In this document: one piece after another, positions 51,988-64,000 of the stretch
How positions within the stretch are numbered: the first letter of the stretch is position 1
How the letters are laid out: each line of letters opens with the position of its first letter
Origin: Echinococcus granulosus
Lineage: Eukaryota > Platyhelminthes > Cestoda > Cyclophyllidea > Taeniidae
Direction: 5' to 3'
DNA: 64,000 bases
Assembly (NCBI RefSeq): GCF_000524195.1
Contig: NW_020170451.1
Location: forward strand, 291,660 to 355,659
Position numbers and translations under genes: made by a program
The notes under the pieces: model-generated
What the model was told of the DNA's origin: nothing
The model's input: the letters and a program-made list of their open reading frames with translations, nothing else
Databases searched by the model: none

Positions 51988-54900
51988 GGAGTTTTTGGAG
52001 TCCAGTTAAGTACACGAGAAGCACAAAGCTGACTTTCTTTGTTTAGTCAGCACAAATGAAGTTTTTTTAATTATGGCAAGCCAATAAAATTAGGCGTCCA
52101 ATTTTATGCAATCTCTCTCACCACTTTAGTGACAAACGTAGGTAGAACCTGGTAAAAAGGTTTTATTTGTCTGCTATGTAAACTGGTCTCAATTCTTCTT
52201 TCTGACTAGTTACCAAATTAGACAGTTAGTTTTGAACAAAAAACTGTTTATACTCCCCCTGGTGGCCTTCTATGAAAGAGCGCCAATACGAATGTGCTGA
52301 GCACATTAGGGCGAAACAGCATGTAATTTCCAATGTGTAATTTGCTTTATTAGCCATAGCAGCAAAAAAGATTTTAAAATAGTCCTTTTCAGATTTTTGC
52401 AACATTAATAAATGTTTTTGCTGCTTTTAAAATAGGCCTGACTTTGGATTGATACAGCCTCTCATTTACTTCTGGTAGGTAGCAGTGCAGTTTAATCCAA
52501 ATACGTTTTCTTGACGCTTTTGTGTTAAAAATGCCCGTTATGTTATATTTAATTTGCCTCTAACTTGCTCATTTTTCAGCACTTAAAGAGAAACGGGTTA
52601 ATGCTCTCTAAAGGTGTAATGTTGCATAATATAAACGAAAATTGTTAAACTCCAAAATAAGGCCCTTTCTAACTTTTAGTGGTTATGAGAAGTTTTGGAC
52701 GTGTAGAAATCTAGTGCTAGAAAAACCTTTTTTCTATTTAGACCCTAATCTCTGAAGTTTCAATAGCACGCGCGATTGTACTGCCGCTGGGCGGTTGTCT
52801 GAAGGGTTTGGTCTGTCCACAAATAGCACAAGTACACACAAGACATGCACCCTGAACTGTTGCTATTAAAGTTGCACATGACAGAGCCTTGGCTTCTAAC
52901 GAGTGTCGAAATGCGAACAAGGCCGAATTCCTGCTGTTTGGGGCCATATGCCTCTCTAACATTAGGAAGCTGAGTAAACTCACCCACCCATTCAACTCCT
53001 CAGGATTTGAAACCTGTTTAAAGAACAACCGTCAAATTTTATTTACTTTTGCGATTTAGCATGTGGATTTACCAGTTTTTTACTCTCCCTGTCTACGTTT
53101 TAGTCGGGAGAAAAGAATAGCCTGCAATTAGTTCGAGTTGTACTTGAAGAGCAAGTAGTAACCCTCATTCCATCCACAATCATCTTTTAGATGAACAGGA
53201 AGTAGGGGAAAGAAGCCTTTGACGTGTACGAGTTTAAGAATGACCATGCTAGTTCGTGAGTGGTAGATCGAAGAGAACGCTAGAGTATGCAGGAAAAACA
53301 TGAATTGATGCCAAAGGAGCTCATTACTTCTGGCAGTATTTGCAAACGCATCTGCAGATATGCGAACTTTTCATACATGATACAATAATTTTATTGTTAT
53401 TCCGTCAAAATTTTAGACGATGCGAAGTATTTGCCTTCTCTTTGGAAGTCAAACACACATCAAGAGACTGCCATTTAAAGAGACGACATTACTGTTGACA
53501 TTATCTAGACGTAGCAATTTTTGGAGTGGTCTGAACCTCGGCTGTTTCACGGCAGTTTTCTCGCTCTGCTCTTTCGCTCGGTTAGAATACCTTCCCCCAC
53601 AACTCATTCTACGCACATGATGCGCCCCGAGGACAATGAATCATTTAGCGCAGCATCCTAGGCTGGAGTGCGCGCACAAAGGGTTACATGCTTTTGCTTC
53701 ACCAAAAGCTGAAGAAAGTGACTGGTCGAGCAATTCAAGGTCACGTCATTCAGCTCTCATCATTGAAGTCTTACACAGAGTAACCCCACTTGCTGCGTTC
53801 CTAACTCTGCTCTCTTTCCAAGGTTTAGTTTATACTTTTAAGACCAACAGAGAGGTTATTTCCAAGTCAGTCCTTTACTAATCCCAATCACCTCAACATC
53901 TGGCTACATAAAATATGTGCGGGCCTTAGCTGAAGAATATTTCAGCTCAAAGTACTTCACGGCAGATAAATTAAAAGATATATCCTCACAGAGAGGACAG
54001 CAAGCATAATGCCCAGATATGGTCACTGAATCATCCTTAGCTCGACCTGGCCACCTGGGCAGACAGCACCTTCGGATTTCGCACCCACCCTCGTGCAAAT
54101 ATAAAGGATGCAGGTCTTCCTAAGGATAATCTGACAAATAATTCAAAAGGAGTACCGTAGATCGCCTCACAGTTTCCTTGCGTTAGAAACTTAGTTTAAG
54201 GTATACAATATTAAATTGAAATACCAAATTCTTGTAATGCTCTCTCAATCAAAGAGCCTAAAACAACGGAATAAGTTACGGAGGAATGTTTCGAAGGTCC
54301 AGACATTCAACCTGGACTAGGGTATAGCCATCCGTCATAAAAGAATTTTTTTCAATCAAATCAATGCTTTGTTGTTGAGACTTCAGAAAGGCTGTCCAAA
54401 TCGCCGACGTTTTCAAGCTACTTCTGTAAGTAACGAATTAATGTAGCGATGTGGGTCGATGTCCAAATGGCTCCACAAAGCCGCCCTGCGGATACTAATT
54501 AGAGCGAAAGCGCCTCATCCCATGTATTTTTCAGGGTAGGCAATGCTTCTGAAAGACAACTTTACTACCTCCCGACGGTGTAGGCGCCCTACCCGCCTTG
54601 GTAACCGCCCTACTGCATGCTGAATTAATGACCGAAGATCCCGAAATGACCTGCACCAGTTAATTTTACATTTGTTCTCAACTTCAGCATATGGTGGAAC
54701 AGCTTTTAAGATTTTGATGGGCTCCATCAGATCACTAATCTTTCAGCCCCAAAAAGTTTTTGACGTGCCAGTAAGCTGGTTCATTTCCTTTTCGGCGGCG
54801 TTAATCTGAATTGCAACTATTTAAATCGTGTATGAACCCTACGGCTTGGTCATACTATCCCACATAATCTTTGTGGCAGTTTGTGATGTAAGTCTGGTAC

Positions 54901-55737
54901 GCAGAGGATCAATTAGGACGTACCTGTGGAATCCGCCGAAGTTCCGGTCAACCAGCGGTACGCTATGTAAGAGACATTAGCGCTTAGTAAAATCCAGTGT
55001 CTCATGCTCTGTGCTAGTAGAACACTGTAGAATGAAGGGCTTGCACGGAGAACCATCCGCAACTGCATCCATCTGGTTTTCTACACTAGCGTTCAAATGG
55101 GGCAGGTGATCTTAATTCAATTTCAAAGATCGGATTTCTTGTAGTTAAGCGGAACAGACACTGCTTGCTTAGTCCTGACAGTGTTGTTTTACTTTTGCGA
55201 AATGATCAAAAGCAATGCCATTGTACAAACGCAAATAAATTCTGTGAATCACTTAGAGCAATGAACCTACTTCTAGGGAAATGGCTTCTCTACAAGTTGA
55301 AATTTTAAGTAAAAATTACATTCACACTTTAGTAAACTGATTAGCTATCAACACACTAACAATCGCAACGGAAAATTAACTGAAGCAACAAGTCTATTGA
55401 ATGTATAGGATAGTAAACGAACGCACAATCCCGAGGCTGAGGAAGAGGTGCAAACACACGAGCGCATACATACACACACACGTGGGCATCCACACAGACA
55501 AAGGCAAATTGGAGTAGAGAAGCGATTTTCCGGCGGACAGTACACTTAAACGACCTGCGAAACATAAGAGGAGTAAAAGGAAATGGAGAAGATCATAGGC
55601 GGCGTACATGGACAAAAGAGTGGTGAAAGGCACGCACGTTCCGTGATAGGGGGTAAGGATACGGCGAACTTAAATTTGAAAGCACTGAAACAATGGAGGA
55701 GGAGGAGGAGGAGGAGGAGGTGTGGAACTTTTGTGGT
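51988..55737. other. 3.7 kb without a recognised gene
   Basis: It contains the 3' flank of the SPAK/OSR1 gene (minus strand). Open frames at 52738-53028 (minus) and 53420-53881 (plus, two frames) are the longest, but they carry no domain motif and have no supporting splice chain. No LTR copy was recognised after 52 kb. Confidence 0.45.
55695..55720. repeat. (GGA)n trinucleotide repeat
   Basis: Eight GGA units plus GG, starting about 18 bases after the kinase stop codon, so in its 3' UTR, where the minus-strand transcript reads (TCC)n. A poly-Ser frame through it is a shadow. Confidence 0.9.
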
Positions 55738-58700
55738 CTACTGCGCTGATCCGTCGACAAGGCGAATGAGGATTTTCGCGTAGCCATGCAACTCCGATTC
55801 CACAGGAACCTGACCTGGAGCCGGGGGCGAATTCTACGAGAGAAAATCGTCTTTGGGCATTATAATTTGATTCCTGGCCGAAACGTTCCGGCCTGTTTAC
55901 ATCGGATTGAATATGCGTACTTATACCAGTAACGTACGTTTTAACCAACTGTGGCACCATGTATAAGGCGTCGGTAACAGATTTATCACTATTAACTACG
56001 TAAGTTAGTGTCGCCATATTTTAAGAGTATACGTAGTACAATGTAACAATTTAAGATAAGTTTAACTCAACGGCCTTTTGATGAATCACGATGAAATTCT
56101 TAAGTTAAAAATAACTTACCAAAGGGAAGCAGTGCTCCCGCTCGTTCGGATGCGCAACAAGTTCACTCATGTGGTGTGCAACTAAAAATGGTAATGGGAG
56201 ATAAAGTAGCTCGCTAAGCGCCTATTTAAGGTATTAAACTACATAGAAAAATTACCAAGGAGGAGATCACAGCCATCCAGGAGATCAGCCTCAACCAACT
56301 CTCTGGCCAGAACATCGGCCGAATCTATAATCGCAAGTCAGACAAGTTAAAAAGTATATGTGAAGACACTTCCTTCACTGGACAAGAGCCAGACTACTTA
56401 TTGAGCATTCATCGATCAAAATTGGTTTCAAGGTGAGGATCAACTCTGGGTAAACCAATGGACTATGAAGTCTGTTGGTATCATTAACAGTGTTCACTAC
56501 TCTAAGAGCTCTGAGATGAATAAAAATATATGCAAACAACTTTTAAACTCTCCTTTCCCAATGACATAATTAAAGCTGATATCCTGAAGCTCGTTTCGTT
56601 GACGAGGATTTCGCTTGCGCAGAGTGAGACGGTAGTAGGGGCCAGTTGGCTACAACCAACGACAAAAATAAAGTATGAACAATAACTCAAGAAGGGAGTT
56701 CCCAAGTTTGATGGTTTTCGTGCGCATGGACACAAGTCTTTGGCCTCAGAGTGGTGAGCCTCAACTACCCCAAACATAAACATAATTACAATAGGTGGTC
56801 GTCACAATGGTGACACGCCTTAACACCGATCTCAATAGAGCCAAAGAAGGGAATAATAAAGGAAAAGAGACCTCAACGGAGCCACCCTGTTCACCACCAC
56901 CCTGATGGGAAAAGTTGGTAATGTGCCCGAAGTTGGGGTGATTCGTTTGGGGAGAGGCAGGAGTTCCGGCGGGCACGGGAGGAGGTTGCGTAGGCGACAT
57001 CCCCGAGATTAACGAACCCGAGCGAGGTGGTGGTGGCGGTGGAACAGCAGCAGAGCCAGAGGGGATGGTGGTGTTCTCGTTGTTGTAGCCGCCCTGACCA
57101 CCTTCGTCACTGTCGTCGTCGCTCGTGTAGTAGTGACCGGGGGAAGTCTGTCGACCCAGTGTGTCGAAATTCCACTCTGTGCTGACGTTTTGCTGGAAAA
57201 AAGTGAGAACAGAGGGGAGTCGTGAAAATGTTGAAGCTGAACGAGAGTTTGGGGGTCTAAGACACAATGATACTGCCTGTATTCATCGAGGTTTACCCAC
57301 ACGCTTCCACTTTGCGATAAGAGAGCAGAATGGAAGCTCTGAGATCCCGTAATGCAAGCTAGACGCAGAAGCGTTGTTAGGAGGAGTAGAGCAAAGATAT
57401 CCGCAGGGACAAATCTGTACTTATCAAAGTCCCACTGCACGCTAATGTCCCGCCACAAAAGTTATCTACAATGTCGAAATTTAATGAAAAAGTAGGAAAT
57501 GGTGGCCCAAAGTTGCGGCAACACAAGCTATACTTATCGGTATTTGAACAAAAAAGCAGAGCAAATGATCTGCAGTATGTAAAAAGAAGGAGAAAATCGT
57601 TTTCAAAATTCCACTATACATTAACAATTTGCTCTAAACAAACCAAGCAGATTGAAAAGTAATGAGGCAGAAATTAGGTGGATGTAGGGGATTCTGAGAC
57701 ATGCGAAAAGCAGCAGCATACACAACTGCAAAAATATTTTTTTACTTAACGGCGCACACAAGCAGCAGCATCAGAATGCGCCGACATTTGGTTAGTGAGC
57801 ATTGCCGAATAAATTATGGGGGACAAAGTGACCTTTTGACCCAATTTCTACTAACTTTTCTACATGAATAACACCTTTGCAACCAACGATTTTGTTGATT
57901 AAATAAATCACTACTGGTATTCACAGACTTGTGTAAGGCTGACTTGCCAACAAAATCTTGGTAAAACTAACAACATTTGATTAAAGAATGAACCCAAATC
58001 ATAAAAAAGTAATCCCAATTTCATTAAGCATCAACCAGGCACCAAGATGCTATCTAATATCTCATTAAAATCACAACATCCAAAAATATTCGTGCTATTT
58101 TAGTAGTTTTATTGACAGCGGGAACATCTATGCCGCTGCCATGGAGATGGTTTCGGCAGTTCAAAAGCTGCAGTAAATACGCATAACCGTCTTTACGGCA
58201 AAACCAAGAAGAGGCGACGTCAATTTCAGAAAGATAAAAAAGTGCTGTGGTACGCCTGTGCACATCAATCTCCCATAAATCAACAAAGGATTTACAAACA
58301 CCTATCAGCCCACCACCACAAGGGATAGTGATACACACACAAGTTCTGCTCAAAAATTAACGTTTTATATAATGCTCGGGAATGGTGCATACACAAACAG
58401 CTACACAATGCATATCCCCGAATATGGAAGTACACCTTCGCACAGAGGCTGCCTGAACACATGGCTGTTGCTAGGCCGGAATAATGATTAGCGCCTTTAC
58501 AGAAGTGACTCTGACTGTGTCCAATAAACACAACGTGGTGTGCATGTCAGCAATAAGTCCACATTTTGTCAACGTTACATATGCACACTCATCATGTACA
58601 CTACTGAACATTTGTATCGATATGAGCAGTCCAATACGACGGTTCTACTAGTAAGCACTTTGGCTAAGCCACTTTGTGCCTAAGATATCACTTATTTAGC

Positions 58701-61700
58701 TGCCAAAGAGGAAGTTATAACAGAAAAATCGTAAAAGCATCATACCATACGTATAAATGATTCGAAAAAGCAATTTCTCACATTAGCTTACTTCTTACTT
58801 GAAAAATAAGCATGACATTTGCCACTCGCTGCCTCTTGTCATCGGAAACACCAGTATAAAGGATCTCCTCTTTCTCCTCACACACTGCACAACTATTTAA
58901 CTACTCATAAGCACACGAAGAAGGCAGCATAGCGCTACTTTTGCTCGTAATTTATGTACTTATCTCCTTGGCTTCAATACATAGTACTTCAGCCATCCAC
59001 GTGACTGATGGTATTTGCATACGCGCATCAAATTAGTGCCAATGCCTATGGAATGGGGGGGGGGGGGGAGAAAGATGAAACAGAGGGGTGAGAGCTCTTT
59101 AGGTAGAGGTCACCTTATCACGCTTCTCCAGCCGGTCTTCGTGGTGCCGATTTTGTTTCAGTGGAGGGGTCGGAACCTCGCCGCTCAGCAACACGCGGCA
59201 CAGCAACTCGCGATCCTGCGGGGAGACAAAAGAAAATGCTAATCGGGACTGCTTTGGATTCGCCACTTGTTGGCTATTTCGTTATTGCCGCAGTCAGCCG
59301 TAAAGTTGCTATTTTCCCGTGTCTATGGAAGAGGGTGGCCATATGATTCGTGGATATCCTAACAGTGAATGGTGGTTCAAACATTTGCCTATCAATCTTA
59401 TGGTAGATATGGGAGAGCAGAACATATTTGGTTTTGTTTAAATGGTCTAACTTTACGGAATGCCATGAAATTGCAAAACAAACACACCTACTTGACGATT
59501 GGTGGATGTTGACCCGTAAACCCAAATAAGCTCAAACAGTCAATTAAAATAAATGTTTTTTGAATGTGTTCCATTCAAGTGAGACAATAATTGGGAGACT
59601 CCTCGGAGTGTTGTGCTAGCAACCAACCTTAGCCTTGGATTTGATGTAGGAGTGGCTGAAAAGCTCTCTAGCAGTGGGCCGTTGATTGGGGTCCTTTGTA
59701 AGACAAGATCGGGTGAATTTCCGGAATTTGTGACCGTATTCCACATACTGATTCGACACCGTCGCCACTGTATCGATATCCGGTGGTTCATTTTTCAGCG
59801 TTAGCATTAATACCTTTCGTAAAAAAGTACGAAAAAAAAACGGGAAAGGTAAACATCACGTGTCGCCGTAGGTTAGATAATTCCATCCGTCTGCGAGGCA
59901 GCAAATGGGCACAAGTCACGCATGACGCAGCGGGCGTACGATTGAAATAGTGGTGCCAGTAGGAGGTGGTACAAGCATGGGGATTTATTTAACCCAAAAC
60001 AGTAGTATTTTAATCGTCAATGGAAATTTAGACGAGATTTTAAGGGGACAGTGCACCATACCTAGCCTATCCTCGGACGATGATGGTGAAAGATGGTAAA
60101 TACACATCTGTATGCAGGGCACGTGCACAAGTGGCAATCAAACCGTGCAGTGATAAATTAAAGGCGCAAATGACAACAAAACCAGCACTTGCAACTAGTC
60201 CAGCACACATTTCAGAGCGAAACAGCAGTTTAATCTGCGAAAATGGATGCAAAACAAGGCCTTGTTGAAATGTGTTACAGTAGAGGGGGCAAAGTAGATT
60301 CAACGCAGTTTCAACCTGCGGAGCATTGCAACCAAAAACATAGATGACTCTTCTATGGTCCGAGATACGCAATTAACAGTCATAATCGGTCAAGCGGTAA
60401 ACTCAACTCAATGATCGGCAAAATCGAGGTTTTCATGTGGCTTACTGAGCGTCAGCCAGAGGGTAAACCGTAGTCAGCCGGGCAGTATCTCATTTCAAGT
60501 GCTTAATGTTGAGAATTAGCCTCAAATGATATTCATCAAACGTGCGTCACAGGATAGGTGGGAAACCTGTTCAATTTCCTCAAACAAGTTCAGAGAAGGG
60601 TGAAAAACCTGCCTTCATGGGGGCATACTTGGCATAGGGAGCTTGTCCGGTTGCCATTTCGATGGTCGTAATTCCAATGGACCAAATATCGGCCTTGTGA
60701 TTGTAGCCACCGGTCTACAAAAAGAATATTTAACTAAATTGACTGAAATACTTAGACTACAGCCCTCCTCAACTATTAAAAAGCGAAAATTATGACATAT
60801 AGAGGTTTCTAAGGAATCCATTTTAGGTAGTTTGTGTACCATTTTTGGGTTCAGATGTGTTGTCAAAAAGTGAATGGGTTGGTTGGTTATTTCAACAAAA
60901 ACATTAATCTGTGAGTAAGCACTATAAAACAGGCACGCATCTCTCAAATTCAGATCATCAATATAAATTAGCCTTCCATTGTCACTACCCGAAACACCAC
61001 AAGTTATGAGACTAGCAAAAGCAGCACGATCTACCTGCTGCATGACCTCAGGAGCCATCCAGCAGGGTGTACCGACAAACGTGAAGCGTCGAGGTCCTAT
61101 ACTGCCCGTCTCTGACAGCGGCTGACTCGCCAGAAAGCCTGCGACACCGAAATCGGCGATCTGTATCACGCCATCGTCCTTCACCAATAAATTTCCACAT
61201 TTTAGATCCCTTGAGAGAGATAAACAACAACAGCATCCTAGCGAAATCGAAAAAGGTGCATCAATATAGATCCCAAAACAATGAACTGAGTGCTGGGGAG
61301 CGCTAACAGCCAAATACACCCCCGTTTTTAGATGCACTTATAAACGTTTTGTGCCTATGCAAATGCTCAGCAGAAGAGAGTAGAGAGGTGCCAGGAGCGA
61401 TGACGTTTGACCTCAACGAATGGGCAGTGCAGTTAAAATTTCGAATTATAGCAGCATTTTATAGTATCTAACACTACTGCGTTATGGCCTGTAAAAGCAG
61501 CAGTAGGCTAGAAAGCAGCACAAATGCTTAGTTTAATTAACAAGTGCAAAAACTAAATATCTCTGAAATCACAGGCAATTTAATCACATTATTTAAGGAT
61601 CAATTATTTTAATTAACAATTACACGGGAAAAGAATCATGAGCGCTTACGAAGAGCAGCTCAATGGCATTGTTCAAGCATGCAAATATTCCAATGTGCAG

Positions 61701-62957
61701 AAAAATGAGATTCATCTTGAATGGAGGTGGCATCCGCCGCCTATAAAACGCCTCGTGTACCCTGAGTGCGATTGCATATACATAGACATGTCTGGTTCAC
61801 ACAGACGCAGCCGTGAATGAAATGTCGAATCAATGAAGTGAAGAACAATAAAACAATGAAGTCAAGTATATCTACAACAGTAGTTTAGCGCCTTCCATTC
61901 AAAACTAATACGGTAAAACCATAACTCCATGTCACTACTTTGAATGGTGGAATTAGAAATAGTTAAAGGAAACAGATAGGATTCAAATCTACAGACAAAA
62001 AGTAGGACATATTCCAAAGATCCAAAGTAAAATGACTCGGCTTCTTAATAACATTATACTGGCAAAAGAAAAAGATGTCTTTATGCCTACCCATAAAATC
62101 TATTTAGCCATGTAGATCTCTAGACCAACAGTAAAGACTGATTTCCTTAAAAGGTTTGTTTTTCCAAAGTTGTACCGATTCATATTTAGCAACTAGCTGT
62201 GGACTATGACGCGGCTAAGGTTGGTATAGAAAATCAGTGATTAATCCGGTAAATTTCACTTTATTTGTCCATGCCTGTCGAACCTTTGGCTGCTACATAG
62301 CGTATGGTCAGTTGCCAAACACGATCTCACTCACCGATGAACAAGACCGCCCTCGTGAATGTATGCGAGACCACGTAGCACGTCCCTTAAAATTGTGGCG
62401 ATGGTGTATTCATCGAAGACACCATAGGTTATATCTCTTTTACTTTGAATAAACTTAATAACATCAAGTAACGAACCTATAACAGAAGCAAATTAGTTAA
62501 CGCTCTACGTGCACTAATTGTAAGAAAAACCACCAATCCTGCCGAATTCGCAAACCATTTGGAATATTACCTCGTTGACAAAGGTCCATAACAATACAAA
62601 GCTCGGTTTTGTCCACAAAGGAGGCGTAGTATGCAACAATATTCTCATTTTTCATGTTCTTCATTGACTTTATCTCGCGCTAAAGGAATGTAAATGCGAT
62701 TCAAAAAACTTACGTTTATTTCTTCAAGGGAGGCTGATGTGCTAGACTTATCAAGATTAATTATTTTCATCGCACATCTTCGATTGAGTGGTTTGCATAG
62801 TGCCTCATGCACCACAGAAGTAGCACCCTGGCCTAAAGAGTGTAAAGAAATACACCCGCAAACCGATGGATTTTACAATTTCGTAGGCCGTGCGGGTAAC
62901 AGGCCACTGAACATTTGCCTCTGAAGATGCCGCCGAATTTATCGAAGGCATTGACAT
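55738..62957 (-). CDS. OXSR1: SPAK/OSR1-type STE20 kinase
   Basis: Ser/Thr kinase downstream of WNK; its family phosphorylates Na-K-Cl and K-Cl cotransporters. 561 residues (human OSR1 527, SPAK 545) in 13 exons: 62957-62864, 62832-62714, 62679-62571, 62476-62335, 61209-61035, 60714-60613, 59813-59628, 59215-59114, 57192-56872, 56649-56541, 56324-56256, 56181-56120, 55833-55738. The ATG is the first Met after an in-frame stop. The kinase domain has [11 protein letters not shown], catalytic Lys54 ([10 protein letters not shown]), [10 protein letters not shown] (D156), DFG at 174-176, and the T-loop [16 protein letters not shown], whose Thr198 matches the WNK site. A linker carries WNFD, an acidic stretch [10 protein letters not shown] and a proline run. 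The C-terminal PF2/CCT domain, which binds RFxV motifs, begins [20 protein letters not shown]. Exon 6 (ending PMK) uses a GC donor, and intron 1 is only 31 nt. The donor of exon 9 (GTCTCT) is weak. Confidence 0.92.
57423..57449 (-). pseudogene. Decayed duplicate of the WNFD linker exon, copy 2
   Basis: It reads DISVQWDFD, clearly related to NVSTEWNFD at 57189-57163 in the used exon. The position of the acceptor AG is GG (gtggcgg instead of the ccag of the used exon), so it is probably not spliced in. Confidence 0.55.
57602..57625 (-). pseudogene. Decayed duplicate of the WNFD linker exon, copy 3
   Basis: It reads VNV*WNFE in the matching frame: same motif, with a TAG stop before the Trp. An acceptor-like tttagag precedes it. 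Confidence 0.5.
59055..59068. repeat. Poly-G run (14 G)
   Basis: A homopolymer in the intron between kinase exons 8 and 9. Its length is prone to sequencing error. Confidence 0.85.
62833..62863 (-). other. 31-nt mini-intron in the kinase gene
   Basis: GTTTGC at the donor and ACTCTTTAG at the acceptor, only 31 nt in total. Removing it restores the glycine loop [11 protein letters not shown]; without splicing the frame is lost. Introns of this size are typical of parasitic flatworms. Confidence 0.8.
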
Positions 62958-64000
62958 CTCAATTTGTCGAATTATTGCAAGTTTTTCCACCGGAACAACT
63001 TCGCTGGTCCGTCAGTGTATGTCCTGGTTTAAATTACGCCTTATTTTCTAAAAAGGGTGCCACAAGTACAATGCCTCTTGAAACACGCCAAGGTAGGCAA
63101 AGCAAGACAAAGAACAAGTAGCATTACATGCTACAAATAATAGTAGCAGTTATGCATATTAAGAAGAGAATGAACACAACGACAAAATAAAACTAGAAAA
63201 GGTGCACCAAGACAAAGCATAGCAGCAAACCTCACTGTAAGCATCTAACGCACCGCTACCATTAATAGCAGCTATAAAACAAACATTTGTAAAACCCACG
63301 CGTACTAGGAAAATGTTATAACAAATAGACTGTTATTTTATTATGTGGGTACTATCCAACTCATAGGAACAATACAGAAATCATTAGTGTTTCCCAAATA
63401 TCGATCTTTTAGAATATCTTAAGAGACCGAGTTCCATACACGCAAAACCAAAATCCATTCCCTTAGCCTAATGCGCAAGTCAAATGCAAGCCTAAAGACC
63501 TTAACTTTTAGTTGATCTGCTAAGGATTCCGGTACATTGTGCTCGGTTGACCCATTTAGCTTACATACCTGGGAAGAGTCAAGGGAACATACTGACATTC
63601 TTCTCCGGCAATTTTCTGGTCAGAAAAGAACAAACAGCACGACGCCTATGCCTTATCTAGGCGTGTGCAAAAACTACTTCCCTTTTTGCTGGAGGCATGT
63701 CTCAATACAAACATCACGCTGCTACCAGTGGAAAGCTTCCCCCTTATCCCTCATTGACCTTGCCATTCGAAACCTTGCATCGATACGCCCGGTCTGTGAA
63801 AAACGTTATGTATTGTTGACATAGGGCTTTACATTGGGTATATAGACTTAACATTAGGGCATCTTCGATGAAGCCTTATGAATCGTCCAGGTGAGGGCCT
63901 TGCTATGCGGACAGGTGTGCTAAAACAAGCATAGGCCAGATATGTATCTAGGTCCGATAATGTATGATTAATAAGAATTTTAACTTGATAAACTGGAGAG
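62958..64000. other. Upstream flank of the SPAK/OSR1 gene
   Basis: Presumed promoter and 5' UTR. No recognisable exon on either strand. The 95-codon plus-strand frame at 63537-63824 has no family motif. Confidence 0.45.

Noticed and set aside
52738..53028. 96-codon minus-strand frame with several Cys residues
   Set aside because: No zinc-finger spacing or other family motif, no splice context, and it opens with a GTG/ATG typical of chance frames.
53420..53881. Two successive plus-strand frames of 66 and 81 codons
   Set aside because: Different frames separated by stops, no similarity recognised, and no donor/acceptor pair joining them.
55593..55787. Poly-Ser and poly-Arg frames through the GGA repeat
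   Set aside because: They are shadows of the trinucleotide repeat in the kinase 3' UTR and overlap the real last exon in another frame.
63537..63824. 95-codon plus-strand frame upstream of the kinase
   Set aside because: No recognisable domain, no splice signals of note, and opposite in orientation to the kinase 5' flank.
1..64000. CRISPR arrays, tRNA or rRNA genes, bacterial operons and ribosome binding sites
   Set aside because: No regularly spaced direct repeats, cloverleaf or rRNA-like sequence was seen, and the intron-rich genes exclude a prokaryotic source.

Overview
The window is eukaryotic: every recognisable gene is split by GT-AG (sometimes GC-AG) introns. Protein style, bimodal intron sizes (many of 31-41 nt, others of 66 nt to >1 kb) and short non-coding LTR elements resembling the TRIMs known from tapeworms suggest a parasitic flatworm, probably a cestode. 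That identification is inference. All exon models below were made by eye from splice signals, unbroken reading phase and family motifs.

Layout. (1) 1.8-17.7 kb, minus strand: two class IIb histone deacetylases head to tail, first an HDAC6-like gene (two catalytic domains plus a C-terminal ZnF-UBP), then about 0.7 kb further an HDAC10-like gene (one catalytic domain plus a degenerate second domain). (2) 17.7-23.1 kb: no gene seen. (3) 23.1-39.6 kb: two sodium-phosphate cotransporters of the PiT/SLC20 family, divergently transcribed from a 5 kb spacer that holds an assembly gap and solo LTRs. (4) 39.6-52 kb: repeat-rich DNA with a third, dead SLC20 copy (47.2-50.9 kb) and three TRIM-like elements. 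(5) 52-55.7 kb: no gene seen. (6) 55.7-63.0 kb, minus strand: an SPAK/OSR1-type STE20 kinase with its C-terminal PF2/CCT domain. (7) The last kilobase is upstream of that kinase, with no gene seen.

The HDAC genes act on acetylated protein (HDAC6: tubulin and other cytoplasmic targets, ubiquitin binding) or possibly acetylpolyamines (HDAC10). The PiT genes take up phosphate at the plasma membrane. SPAK/OSR1 is the WNK effector that phosphorylates cation-chloride cotransporters. The neighbourhood looks like ordinary chromosomal gene order with two local gene families, not a functional operon.

The most notable observations are: (a) exon lengths preserved to the nucleotide across three HDAC catalytic domains and across the PiT paralogs; (b) a third PiT copy with a 186-nt exon of unchanged length but two in-frame stops; (c) four phase-supported GC-AG introns among roughly 72; (d) a TRIM family clustered around the dead PiT copy; (e) a decaying exon triplication in the kinase linker.
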